DNA of 64,000 nucleotides from contig NZ_JADEYR010000013.1 in assembly GCF_015209585.1 (NCBI RefSeq), positions 1 to 64,000 on the forward strand. The letters run 5' to 3'. Below, piece by piece: positions 8,234-17,631 of the stretch. This stretch comes from Brachybacterium epidermidis. GTDB lineage: Bacteria > Actinomycetota > Actinomycetes > Actinomycetales > Dermabacteraceae. The position numbers and the translations under genes were made by a program. A model generated the notes under the pieces. The model saw nothing but the letters and a program-made list of their open reading frames with translations, ran no database searches and had not been told where the DNA came from. Numbering within the stretch: the stretch's first letter is position 1; each line of letters starts with the position of its first letter.

Positions 8234-8258
8234 GGTCTCGCCCGACTTGGACACGTGT
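8207..8258 (+). promoter_or_regulatory. Paired ACACGTGT operators
   Basis: Two copies of the 8-bp palindrome ACACGTGT, each flanked as TTg(g)ACACGTGTg, lie at 8207-8214 and 8251-8258, 44 bp apart. One covers the -35 box and the other lies just past the expected transcription start. A symmetric site with a central CG is usual for LacI-family proteins, so the adjacent regulator is the likely ligand. Spacing near four helical turns would allow looping or side-by-side binding. Confidence 0.65.
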
Positions 8259-8357
8259 GCAAGTGGTGGCTCGGCGAGGACGCCGGACAGCCGCATCGAC
8301 GCCCGCCTCCTCCCTGGAACCGCTTCAACCGTCCCGACTCTCAACGAAGAGGACCGC

Positions 8358-9743
8358 ATGGCCAACCCCTCCACCCTCACCCGCCGCGCCCTCCTCGGCG
8401 TCGGCGGCGCGGCAGCGCTCGCCGGCACCGCAGCCGCCTGGCCCCGCCTCACCGCTGCCGACATCCCCGGCCGCGGCCAGGACGCCCTGACGATCCTGAT
8501 CCTGGGCACCTCGCAGGACGCGGCCGGCCGTCAGGCGATCGCGGATGCCTTCATGCAGACCCATCCCGACATTCCCGTGCTGATCCAGTCGGTGCAGGCC
8601 ACCGACTGGGGCGACTTCTTCGCGAAGATCCTCACCATGGTCGCCTCCGGCACCCAGCCCGACATCGTCTACACGGCGACTGAGGGGGCGCAGCTCTTCG
8701 CCGAACGCCTCGCGCTGCCGCTGGACGACTACCTCCTGCACGACGCGGAGGAGATGAAGGACTACTTCGAGGACGTCCACCCCAGCCTCATCGAGGCCTT
8801 CATGTACAAGGGCTCCCTCTACCAGCTCCCGCTCGACTTCAACGCCGCGAACATGTACCTCAACCTCGACGTCCTCGAGCGCAACGGCCTGGAGATGCCG
8901 GGGGAGGAGTGGACGAAGGACGACTTCACCGAGCTGCTGCGCGGCATGAAGGGCGACGCCACCCCGTACTACTGGACCAACCGACTCTTCGGTGGTGTGG
9001 TGCCTTGGCTGTACGTCAACGACACCTCCTTCCTGGTCGAGGAGCGGGCGAGCGGTGGCGAGGACTTCTGGTCCACCTTCTATCCGGGCGAGCAGCGCTC
9101 CGGCGGTTATCTCTGGACGGGTTCCAACGCGACCGACGACCGCGTCCACGAGAGCTTCGAGCACCTGCGCGGCCTCGTCAGTGAGGGTCTCGCCGTGCGT
9201 CCCGAGGAGGGCGGCGGCAACACCCTCGTGGGCCTGTTCGCCTCCGGTCGCATCGGCACCACCCCCGCGGGCGGCTACTGGGTCCAGGGGCTCGCCGAGG
9301 GCGGCATGCGCCCGGAGCAGTACGATGTGCAGTTCTTCCCGCGGTGGAAGACCCAGCGTCACCAGTTCGGGGGTGCCGGATACGCGGTCATGAAGACCAC
9401 CGACAAGCCGGACCAGGCCTGGGAGTGGATCAAGTACACCGCCTCGAAGGAGGCGATGGAACTGGCCTTCCCCACCCCGGCCACCACCCCCACTCGGCGT
9501 TCCATGGTCAACGACAACCTCTACACCGGCATCGGCCCGGAGCACTGGTCCCGCTTCTACGAGACCCTCGACCGCTTCCCGTCCAGCGGCCCGATCCCCG
9601 CCCCGCCGCAGCAGGCCGCCGTGGAGACGGCACTGATCCGCAACGTCTCCACTGCCTTGTCCGCCGGGCCCGACCAGGTGGCCCGTTCCCTGGAATCCCT
9701 CGATCGCGACCTGCGTGACGTCTTCGCCGAGGAGGAAGCATGA
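8358..9743 (+). CDS. ABC transporter sugar-binding protein (family 1 solute-binding)
   Basis: 461 residues from ATG 8358 (GAAGAGGA upstream). The leader has twin Arg followed by a hydrophobic run (LTRRALLGVGGAAALAGTA) with no lipobox Cys, so Tat export is likely; how it stays at the cell surface is unclear. The body has the alternating pattern of extracellular family 1 solute-binding proteins, with GTQPDIVYTATEGAQLFAE and many aromatic residues suited to carbohydrate binding. The stop overlaps the start of the first permease (ATGA). The downstream GH32 gene suggests sucrose or fructo-oligosaccharides as substrate. Confidence 0.85.
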   Translation: MANPSTLTRRALLGVGGAAALAGTAAAWPRLTAADIPGRGQDALTILILGTSQDAAGRQAIADAFMQTHPDIPVLIQSVQATDWGDFFAKILTMVASGTQPDIVYTATEGAQLFAERLALPLDDYLLHDAEEMKDYFEDVHPSLIEAFMYKGSLYQLPLDFNAANMYLNLDVLERNGLEMPGEEWTKDDFTELLRGMKGDATPYYWTNRLFGGVVPWLYVNDTSFLVEERASGGEDFWSTFYPGEQRSGGYLWTGSNATDDRVHESFEHLRGLVSEGLAVRPEEGGGNTLVGLFASGRIGTTPAGGYWVQGLAEGGMRPEQYDVQFFPRWKTQRHQFGGAGYAVMKTTDKPDQAWEWIKYTASKEAMELAFPTPATTPTRRSMVNDNLYTGIGPEHWSRFYETLDRFPSSGPIPAPPQQAAVETALIRNVSTALSAGPDQVARSLESLDRDLRDVFAEEEA

Positions 9744-10621
9744 GCACCGACCGATCCAGCGTGATCCTGCGCTGGCTGTTCCTGGCGCCCACCATGATCG
9801 GCGTGGGCATCTTCGTCCTGCTGCCCATCATCGGCTCGCTGCTGCTGGCCTTCTTCCGCTGGGACATCATCACCTCCCCCCAGTTCGTGGGCTTGCAGAA
9901 CTTCACCGACCTGGCCACCGATCAGACGGTCGCCATCTCCTTCCTCAACACCGGGCTGTTCGTGGTGGCCGCGGTGATCGTGCAGCTGTCCGTGGCCATG
10001 CTGCTCGCGGTGCTGCTGCAGTCGAGGATGCCGGGATGGCTGCGGGTGTTCTTCCGCTCGACCTTCTTCTTCCCCCTCGTGCTCTCCGCCGCGAGCGTCT
10101 CGATCCTCATGAAGTACCTGTTCAACGAGAGCTACGGCGTCATCAACTGGGCACTGTCCTTGGTGGGGATCCCCGCGGTGCCCTGGCTGACCAGCCCCCA
10201 GTGGGCGATGGTCGTGGTGATCGCGGTGTATGTCTGGCAGAACTTCGGCTTCTCGTTCCTGCTGTTCGTCGGCGGCCTCTCCTCGATCCCCACCGAGGTG
10301 TACGAGGCCGGCTCCATCGACGGCGCCACCGGTTGGAAGAAGTTCAAGGACCTCACCCTGCCGCTCGTGAGTCCCACCGTGCTGGTGGCCTCGGTGATGG
10401 CGATCATCTCCGCTCTGCAGGTGTTCGACCAGCCCTACGTGCTCACCCGCGGCGGCCCCGGGGATTCCACCCGCACCGTGGTGATGGTGATCTACGAGAG
10501 CGCCTTCCGCCAGCTCGAGTTCGGCCGCGCCAGCGCCATCGGACTGGTGCTGATGCTGCTGATCATGCTGATCACCGCCGCACAGTTCCGGCTCGCCCGT
10601 CGATTCGTCTTCTACCAGTGA
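9740..10621 (+). CDS. Sugar ABC transporter permease (MalF/UgpA type)
   Basis: 293 residues with six predicted membrane helices. The cytoplasmic loop EAGSIDGATGWKKFKDLTLP is the EAA motif that docks on the ATPase. It overlaps the binding-protein gene by four bases and is followed by the second permease after 64 bases. The ATPase is not encoded here; in actinobacteria such CUT1 systems commonly share a distant MsiK-type ATPase. Confidence 0.88.
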   Translation: MSTDRSSVILRWLFLAPTMIGVGIFVLLPIIGSLLLAFFRWDIITSPQFVGLQNFTDLATDQTVAISFLNTGLFVVAAVIVQLSVAMLLAVLLQSRMPGWLRVFFRSTFFFPLVLSAASVSILMKYLFNESYGVINWALSLVGIPAVPWLTSPQWAMVVVIAVYVWQNFGFSFLLFVGGLSSIPTEVYEAGSIDGATGWKKFKDLTLPLVSPTVLVASVMAIISALQVFDQPYVLTRGGPGDSTRTVVMVIYESAFRQLEFGRASAIGLVLMLLIMLITAAQFRLARRFVFYQ

Positions 10622-10685
10622 GCGCGGCCATGGAACGCGATGACGACGCCATGATCCCCGCTGCTCCCCACCCGAAGGACATCTC

Positions 10686-11507
10686 ATGACACGCAAGCTT
10701 CCCGGGCTCGCCAGCTACGCCGTGCTGGCCGTGGCCGCCCTGCTCACCCTGGGTCCGGTGTGGTGGACCTTCACCACCTCCCTGCGACCGGCTGCCGAGT
10801 CCTTCAGCCTCCCGCCCAGCTTCTTCCCCCTGGAACCGGACTTCTCCAGCTATGCCGCGGTCTTCGAGCAGATCAGGATCCCGCTGCTGGTGCTGAACAG
10901 CGGACTGGTCACCGCCCTGATCGCCGTGGGCCAGATGATCACCGCTGCGATGGCCGGCTACGTGTTCGCACGCATGGATTTCCGCGGCAAGAACGCCCTG
11001 TTCGCGATCGTGCTGGCCACCATGATGGTGCCCGCCCAGGTGACCATCGTGCCGGTGTTCATGATCATCCGCGGGCTGGGACTGTCGGACACCCTGCTGG
11101 CGCTGATCCTCCCGGCCATCCCCACCGCCTTCGGCACCTTCCTGATGCGCCAGTACTTCCTGGGCCTGCCGCTGGACCTGGGCGAGGCAGCCGCGATCGA
11201 CGGTGCCAGCCCCTGGCGCACCTTCTTCTGCGTCTATGCGCCGCTCGCGCTGCCCGGAATGGCGATCGTGGGGGTACTGGCGTTCAACTTCCACTGGAAC
11301 GAGTTCTTCCGTCCGCTGATCTTCATGATCTCGGAGGAGAACTACACCCTCCCGCTGGGCCTGGTGACGCTGCAGGGCAACCTGGGCACCGGTTCGATCT
11401 CGATCGTGCTGGCCGGCGTGATCCTCTCGATGATCCCGGCAGTGGTGGTGTTCCTGTTCGGCCAGCGCTACCTGCGCGAGGGCCTCACCGCAGGCGCCTC
11501 GAAATGA
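10686..11507 (+). CDS. Sugar ABC transporter permease (MalG/UgpE type)
   Basis: 273 residues, six membrane helices, EAA-loop motif EAAAIDGASPWRTFFCVYAP. It forms the second half of the CUT1 channel with the preceding gene. The stop (11505-11507) overlaps a possible ATG of the GH32 gene at 11504, so transport and hydrolysis are one operon. Confidence 0.88.
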   Translation: MTRKLPGLASYAVLAVAALLTLGPVWWTFTTSLRPAAESFSLPPSFFPLEPDFSSYAAVFEQIRIPLLVLNSGLVTALIAVGQMITAAMAGYVFARMDFRGKNALFAIVLATMMVPAQVTIVPVFMIIRGLGLSDTLLALILPAIPTAFGTFLMRQYFLGLPLDLGEAAAIDGASPWRTFFCVYAPLALPGMAIVGVLAFNFHWNEFFRPLIFMISEENYTLPLGLVTLQGNLGTGSISIVLAGVILSMIPAVVVFLFGQRYLREGLTAGASK

Positions 11508-11557
11508 CCGACCCCGACCACCCCGATCACCATCGTCAAGGATCAGGAATTCCTCCC

Positions 11558-12870
11558 GTGACCACCTCGCTTCACTTCCCCGCCCTGCACCGGGTCCACC
11601 CCACGGGATGGATCAACGACCCCAACGGCATCATGCGCGTGGACGGTCGCTGGCACGTCTACTTCCAGTACAACCCCCAATCCGCCCGTCACGAGAGGAT
11701 CCACTGGGGACACATGTCCTCGGCGGACCTCGCGCACTGGCGTGAGGAGCCGATGGGGCCCGTCCCGCGGGACGGCGAGGCGGATGCCGACGGCTGCTGG
11801 AGCGGCGTGGGGCTCCTGGATCGCCAGCAGGACCCGGCCGGGGTGCCGACCCTGGTCTACTCCGGGGTCGACGGGCGGGGCGACAACGCCTTCTCCCGGG
11901 TCCTGGTGGCGCGGGCCGACCGAGCGCTGGAGCAGCTCGTGGACCCGGGACGCGTGGTGGCCGAGGTGCCCCGGATCCCGGGGCTGATCGGGTGCGGGAC
12001 CCGTTCGTGTTCGAGTTGGAGGGGCGACACTGGGCGATCCAGGGGGCCGGGGTCCGGGGTGAGGACGGCGTGACCCCGGTGATCCTGCTGTTCGCCTGTG
12101 ACGATCTTGAGCAGTGGGAGTACGTGGGGGAACTGCTGCGCGGAGACGATCCCGTCGCGGCCGAGCATGCTCCGGCCGAGCTGTGGGAGTGTCCACAGCT
12201 GGTGCAGGTGGGGGAGCGATGGGTGCTGATCCTCTCGCTCTGGTACCGGCCCGAGGTGGTGGCCCGCTCGACGGTGCAGGTCAACTATCTGGTGGGCGAC
12301 CTGGTGGCGGGGCCGGGCGGCTCCCCCCACTTCGAACCTGACGGTGGAGGAAGGGTTGATCAGGGCCCCGACTTCTACGCGCCTCAGGCCGTCGTGGATG
12401 CCGAGCAGGACCGCGTGCTGATGTGGGGCTGGTCCTGGGAGGGGCTCGCTCGCACGCAGGACGAGACGGACGAGCAGGGCTGGTCCGGCTGCCTCACCTT
12501 CCCCCGCGAGCTCGGGCTCGAAGGGGATCGTCTGGTGGCACGCTTCCCGGCTGAGCTGCGCACGCTGCGCGGAGAGCCACTGGACATCGCCCGGGGGCAG
12601 GGAGTGGAGGCGCAGGTCGATCTGCCGGCCCCCTTCCGCGCCGAGGTCGTGATCCAGGGGCCCGCCATCGTGGAGCAGATCCATGTCGACGGCCGGGTCG
12701 AATCCCTTGCCGCGCACGACGAAGGCGATGCCACCGTGATGATCGACGGCGGCATCCTCGAGCTGCTCCCGGCCGCGAGCACCAGCAGCACCGTGCGTCT
12801 CTACCCCGCCGAAGGTGACGTGATCCGGGTTCGCGGTGCGGTCGTCGACGGGTGGCTGCTGGGCGGCTAG
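11558..12870 (+). pseudogene. GH32 beta-fructofuranosidase (sucrose/levan hydrolase), single frameshift
   Basis: The N-terminal part reads GWINDPNG (Asp nucleophile of GH32) from GTG 11558 (an ATG at 11504 is also in frame). At the G run 11990-11992 the frame is lost: RIPGLIG continues into nonsense, while the next frame resumes with RDPFVFELEG (the RDP motif) and WECPQL (the EC acid/base). Adding one G restores a 437-residue protein with all three catalytic motifs and a C-terminal beta-sandwich. It has no signal peptide, so it would act on imported sugar, fitting the transporter just upstream. Either the gene is mutated or a G was missed in sequencing. Confidence 0.75.
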
Positions 12871-12912
12871 GACGGCGATCTCCCGCAGTCCCCGCAGCAT
12901 CGCCCTAGCCCC

Positions 12913-12967
12913 GCTCTGCGTACGCGCTCGGGCCCCGGGGCCGGGCTGGCAGGGGCCCACGCAGAGC
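12913..12967 (+). terminator. Terminator-like hairpin after GH32 gene
   Basis: GCTCTGCGT (12913-12921) pairs with ACGCAGAGC (12959-12967). The enclosed segment itself contains a GGCCCCGGGGCC self-complementary core. It begins 43 bases past the stop. Confidence 0.5.
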
Positions 12968-13136
12968 CTGAGGATCCGGCCGGATTCCGAGACCGTTCCA
13001 TGACCTGGCGGTGACCGTGAAGCAGGTAAAGGCTTAGTAAACTCTCGGTATGGCGTGCTCCTGGAGGCGCAGGTCAGAGCTGGACCACGCAGCGACGCGC
13101 TGCTGGCCGGCCTAATCCGAGGGGAACCGAATCTCG

Positions 13137-13993
13137 ATGCGATCCATGACTCTGCCGCGCTCTGCCGCCCGTCTCACCGTGGGCGCGTTCTCGCTGCTGG
13201 CTGCCGGGGCACTGCTCGCCGCCTGCGGCGGAGGTGGCGACGTGGCCGAACCCGCTGCCGGGGGGACGAAGGAGCCGGCCGCCACCGAGCATCCCGCCAC
13301 GACCGACACGGGAGAGGGCACGGGAGCCGGCGAGGACGAGGCCTGGCCCGACTCCGCCGCCATCGACAGCGCACTCGGGCAGTGGGCCGGCACGATCAGC
13401 GTCGACACCCTCGCCCCTCCAACGGGCTGCCGTTCCTGATCAGCCAAGAGCTGTACGACTCCTCCGACGGCCTCACCCTGGATGCCGCAGGGGTCGAGAG
13501 CACCGAATACCTCGGATCCCACAGCGCCACGTGCACCGGCGAGGTGAAGGTCGGCAGTTCGCCCGCGCTGTGCACCTTCACCGGGGTCGAGGGCGAGGAG
13601 TATGCCGGCAAGGACCTGACCGCCACCGTCCACCTGGTGCGCTCCGGTGCCGGCAGCCACGCACTGCTGATGGCTGTGGGGGAGGGGGAGACCACCGAGG
13701 TCACCCTTGCTGATGACACCCAGATGCTGCTCGGGAGGGTCGACCAGGGCAACGAGGTGACCGGCGAGACGATCGGCGCCGGTCTGGTCGAGGCCGCCCG
13801 GATGGCCGACAGGCCCGACGGTGACGTGACGGACAACGCGGAGGTCACCTGCAAGATCCACGGCGACGAGTCCCACGCGGTGTGCCAGCTGTCCGGTCTC
13901 GACGAGGGCACCTCCGGCTTCTGGTACGCCACCGTGCAGCCCGGGATCGACGGTGACAGCTACACCTATCTGTACACCCAGTTCATCGAGTGA
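13137..13993 (+). pseudogene. Lipoprotein of unknown function, single frameshift
   Basis: The first frame starts at ATG 13137 with a leader ending in lipobox LLAAC, then a Thr/Glu/Pro-rich linker, and stops at 13439. From about 13414 a second frame continues sensibly (SNGLPFLISQELYDSS) to 13993. It contains four Cys in two motifs, TCTGEVK and LCTFTG, then TCKIHGD and VCQLSG. These look like two repeats of a Cys-pair module of about 100 residues. Restoring one C in the CCCC run at 13414-13417 gives one 285-residue lipoprotein. The duplicated Cys-paired module resembles small exported domains of unknown role. Confidence 0.6.
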
Positions 13994-14215
13994 TCGCACG
14001 CGCCTGAGGCGCCGTCCGGCACAGCCGCCGGGCGGCCCCTCCCGCACTTCCTCCTACCTGTCCACCCACTTGCGGACGCGGGCCCCGGCAGCCTGCCGTA
14101 TCGCGGCACCGGGGAAGCACTCGCGCAGTGCGGCCCGAGGTCCGATCGCCACGACGGTCAGTCGTACCTGTTCACCAAGGTCCAGGCCTGACCAGCTGGG
14201 GTCTATGCTCCGCCC

Positions 14216-15153
14216 ATGACAACGCCGCCGTCGACACCGTCGACCTATGACTGGGACACCGAGCCCGACCCCACTGCGGGCAACGCGGACCTCGCGCCAG
14301 CCGCATCTGCTCCTGTCGGCTCCACGGCTGCGCCCGCCGGCCCGGCAGCGGCCCCCGTGCAGGCCGCACCCTCCCCGCCCATGGGGTCTGGCCCCGCCCC
14401 ATCCTCGTCCTGGGCCCACCCCCGCCCTCGGCAGGCGGGTACTCGCCCGAGCCGCCGCACGAGATCGACGGATTCGACGCCTCCCACCCGGCTGGTGGCG
14501 CTCGGCCCTGGACCGCACCCAAGGCGTCCAAGGGGTTCCCCGACTGGGCTGTCGTGGCGATCGTCGCGATGGTGCTGCTGGCGCTGCTGGCCGGTCTCGG
14601 CCTGCTGGTATCGGCCGTCAGGGGCTTCATCGCGGAGGACTCGGTGTGGGTGGAGGTCGATGACGGAGCGACGTTCACCGACGGCGTGGTCACCGACACC
14701 TCCGGCAACCAGGTCACCGACGGCACCGGCATGCTCGGCCGGCCGGCTACGGCCGGGGAGCACACCTTCTCCTGGCCCACCACGGACGGCGGCACCATCA
14801 GCGTGCACGCCACCTCCATCGACCCCGACGCGACCGTCCCCCTCGCCGGCGGCGTCGACGTGCTCCAGCCGGGCTACCAGCTGGTGGTGATGACGCTCGA
14901 GGTCACCTACGAGGGAGACAGCTCCGTGCAGATCAAGGATGAGGTCTGGGTGTGGGCGGAGACCGACCTGATGGCGTACCCCGAAGTGGCGGGCCTGGTG
15001 CCGAATCCCCTGTCCGAGGGCGGGGCGCTGGCGGACGGCCAGACCCTCACCGCCGCCGTGGCAGTGGTGGTCCCGGAGGACGACCTGGACACCCTGCAGT
15101 TCTCCGTGGAGACCCTGGAGGGGGTGTCCCTGTACTACGGGGTGCCCAGGTGA
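14216..15153 (+). pseudogene. Single-pass membrane protein with Pro-rich N-terminus, single frameshift
   Basis: The frame from ATG 14216 codes an Ala/Pro/Ser-rich cytoplasmic region. After the CCCCC run at 14419-14423 the sense reading moves to the next frame: GGYSPEPPHEIDGF, then FPDWAVVAIVAMVLLALLAG (membrane helix) and an acidic extracellular beta-rich domain ending at 15153. One missing C would rejoin the two into a 312-residue protein. The layout (Pro-rich tail, one helix, outer domain) matches the protein at 17632-18618, so the two may be paralogues of a DUF4352-like surface family. Without repair only a short product or an internal start is possible. Confidence 0.6.
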
Positions 15154-15327
15154 CCTGACGGCGCGAGGTCAGCCCTCGTTGACAGCGCGCGCAGCGGTGG
15201 ACACCAGGGCGCAGCTCCGGCATGCTGTACCTGAAACCGGCAGTATCAGGAAGCAGTGGGGCGTGGCTCGACCGAACGCCCCTCCCCTGTGCCGCGCCCT
15301 CGAGGACGAGAACACGAAAGGCCCCCG

Positions 15328-17499
15328 ATGCCCACCTACACCGAGCACGTCACCCGCGTCATCACCGAGGACATCGAGCATGCCGCGCTCGGCACCGTGG
15401 CGGTCCTGACCTTCGCGCCGCCGGAGGGCCAGGAGCGACGCCCGGCCACCCTGGGCCCGCAGTCGATCCAGGCCGTCACCGGTGCGATCAACGCCGCACT
15501 GGACCGTGCCGAGGCAGGGGAGCTGGGTGCGATCGCCCTCACCGGCACGGGGAAGGTGTTCCTGGCCGGGGCGGACCTGTCGATGTTCGCCGACCCCTCC
15601 GCGGCGGAGCGCGTCGAGGAGATGACCCGTGCCGCCCATGACCTGCAGGTCCGGGTCCGGGCCAGCGCCGCCCCGATCCTCGCCCACCTCAACGGCGCGG
15701 CCCCCGGTGGCGGCCTCGAGGTGGCCCTGATGGCCGACGTGCGCACCGCCGTCCCCGGCGCCCGCGGCATCGGCCTGCCCGAGACCGGCCTGGGCATCCT
15801 GCCCGGCTGGGGTGGCACCACATTGCTGCAGTCCGTCGTGGGGCCCGAGGTCGCTGTGCGAATGATCCTCGAGGACCCCACCCGTGACCGCCTGCTGAGC
15901 GCCCAGCAGGCCCTTGAGGCGGGGCTGGTGGACGCGCTCGCCGAGGACCTCCCGGCCGCCCTCGAGGAGTTCGCCGCCATCGTCGCGGCCCGCGCGGATT
16001 CCGCCGAGGCGGTCCGTGCCGCTGACGGGGCGGACGCCGCGGTCCCCAGCTACGCCCGCCCTCTGCCGCCCGCGGACTCCCCGGAGGCCGAGGCCCTGCA
16101 TGATGCCCTGGACGCACCCCTGCCCACCGGCGAGACCCGCCGCGCCTGGGCCGCCCGGATGGAGGCCCAGGGCGCCCCCGCCGCGGCCCGCGCTCTCGAA
16201 CTGCTCCAGCAGCTGCCCGGCAGCGAGCTGACCGATGCGCTCGCACGCGAATCCGCGGCCCTCGGGCAGCTGGTGCGCTCCGACGGCGCCAAGGCTTCGC
16301 TGTACTCCGCCGAGATGCTGCGCCGCGGCAAGCCCGGCCGCACCCCCGTCGAGGGCGCCCGGGAGATCACCCGCGTCGGCGTGGCCGGGGCGGGCCTGAT
16401 GGCTGCCCAGATCGCCGCCCAGCTCGCCCTGGGCCTGCAGGTCCCGGTGATCATGCGGGACCTTGACCAGGGCATCGCCCAGAAGGGCCTGGCCGCCGCG
16501 CGTGAGGTCATCGCCCAGACGGCCGCCCGCGGCAGCCTCGACGAGACCACCGCCACCCGGATCGCGGAGCTGCTGGACGCCACCACCGACGTGGCCGACC
16601 TCGCCGGCTGCGACCTGGTGCTCGAGGCCGTCCCCGAGGTCCTCGCGATCAAGAAGTCCGTGTTCGGCGAGCTCGAGGGCGTGCTGGATCCCGAGGCGCT
16701 GCTGGTCACCAACACCTCCTCGCTCTCGGTCAGCGCCATGGCCGCGGATCTCCAGCACCCGCAGCGCGTGGTCGGCCTGCACTTCTTCAACCCCGTCGCG
16801 AAGATGCCGCTGGTGGAGGTGATCCACACCGACGCCACCGACGAGGCCACCCTGGCCACCGGTCTCGAGGTGGTGCGCCGCCTGCGCAAGTTCGCCGTGC
16901 GCAGCGCCGACGCGCCCGGCTTCATCGTCAACCGCCTGCTGTTCCGCGTGCTCGGCGAGGTGCTGGCCTCCCTCGACGCCGGCGCCGATCCGGTCGAGGT
17001 GAACACCTCCCTGGACCCGCTGGGCCTGCCCATGCGCCCGCTGGCCCTGCTGGACCTGGTGGGTCACGCGGTCGCCGACCATGTCGGGAAGGTGCTGGTC
17101 CAGGAGCTGGGCGACCGCTTCCACGCGTCCCCGGGGCTCTCGGCCATGGTGGAGCGGAAGGTGCGGTTCACCGAGTCCCGCCGAGGCAGCGTCCAGCCCG
17201 AGGTGTCCCCGGTGGTGGCGGAGGTGTTCGCTCCCGACGGCACCGGTTCTGCGCAGGCTCCCGTGGGGGAGGCCCTGTTGGATCGCGTGCTGGAGGGGCT
17301 CGCGGAGGAGATCGCACTGATGCTGGACGCTGATGTGGTCGAGCGCGTGGAGGACGTGGACCTCGCGCTGATCCTGGGGGCGGGCTTCCCGCGGCACCGG
17401 GGCGGTATCACCCCTTACCTGGACAGCAGTGGGGCGGCCCTGAGCGGTGCCGGCCGCACCTTTCATGGGAACCGGTTCGCATCCGGCACCGATTCGTGA
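15328..17499 (+). CDS. 3-hydroxyacyl-CoA dehydrogenase/enoyl-CoA hydratase (FadB/FadJ-like)
   Basis: 723 residues from ATG 15328. Residues ~1-200 are a crotonase domain with NGAAPGGGLEVALMADVR and GLPETGLGILPGWGGT, which supply the two catalytic Glu. From ~350 comes an NAD-binding domain (VGVAGAGLMAAQIAAQ), then LHFFNPVAKMPLVEV with the catalytic His, then the C-terminal dehydrogenase domains. The protein would hydrate enoyl-CoA and oxidise the 3-hydroxyacyl-CoA in fatty-acid beta-oxidation. No thiolase lies next to it, unlike the usual fadBA pair. It is the only beta-oxidation gene here besides the acyl-CoA dehydrogenase at the left edge. Confidence 0.88.
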   Translation: MPTYTEHVTRVITEDIEHAALGTVAVLTFAPPEGQERRPATLGPQSIQAVTGAINAALDRAEAGELGAIALTGTGKVFLAGADLSMFADPSAAERVEEMTRAAHDLQVRVRASAAPILAHLNGAAPGGGLEVALMADVRTAVPGARGIGLPETGLGILPGWGGTTLLQSVVGPEVAVRMILEDPTRDRLLSAQQALEAGLVDALAEDLPAALEEFAAIVAARADSAEAVRAADGADAAVPSYARPLPPADSPEAEALHDALDAPLPTGETRRAWAARMEAQGAPAAARALELLQQLPGSELTDALARESAALGQLVRSDGAKASLYSAEMLRRGKPGRTPVEGAREITRVGVAGAGLMAAQIAAQLALGLQVPVIMRDLDQGIAQKGLAAAREVIAQTAARGSLDETTATRIAELLDATTDVADLAGCDLVLEAVPEVLAIKKSVFGELEGVLDPEALLVTNTSSLSVSAMAADLQHPQRVVGLHFFNPVAKMPLVEVIHTDATDEATLATGLEVVRRLRKFAVRSADAPGFIVNRLLFRVLGEVLASLDAGADPVEVNTSLDPLGLPMRPLALLDLVGHAVADHVGKVLVQELGDRFHASPGLSAMVERKVRFTESRRGSVQPEVSPVVAEVFAPDGTGSAQAPVGEALLDRVLEGLAEEIALMLDADVVERVEDVDLALILGAGFPRHRGGITPYLDSSGAALSGAGRTFHGNRFASGTDS

Positions 17500-17554
17500 T
17501 CGGAAAGCGACATTCTGCGGCCGAGAACGTGTTTCGGGACACGTACCATATGCG

Positions 17555-17575
17555 TGTCGGGCGACGGGCCCGACA
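17555..17575. promoter_or_regulatory. Inverted repeat upstream of the GYGQ-rich membrane protein
   Basis: TGTCGGGC (17555-17562) and GCCCGACA (17568-17575) form an 8-bp perfect inverted repeat with a 5-base spacer. It lies 56 bases after the FadB-like gene and 57 before the next start. It could be a terminator for the former or an operator for the latter. Confidence 0.35.
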
Positions 17576-17600
17576 TACCGTCGTGTCGTGAGAGGGGTAC

Positions 17601-17619
17601 GGCGCTGTGCTACAGCGCC
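17601..17619 (+). promoter_or_regulatory. Leader hairpin before the GYGQ-rich membrane protein
   Basis: GGCGCTGT (17601-17608) pairs with ACAGCGCC (17612-17619) around a 3-base loop, 12 bases before the ATG and just ahead of the GGTGAGAG ribosome-binding region. It may affect translation initiation. Confidence 0.35.
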
Positions 17620-17631
17620 GGGTGAGAGAAC

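Noticed and set aside
15179-15184. TTGACA as a promoter for the FadB-like gene
   Set aside because: A perfect -35 box but no acceptable -10 at 16-19 bases downstream.
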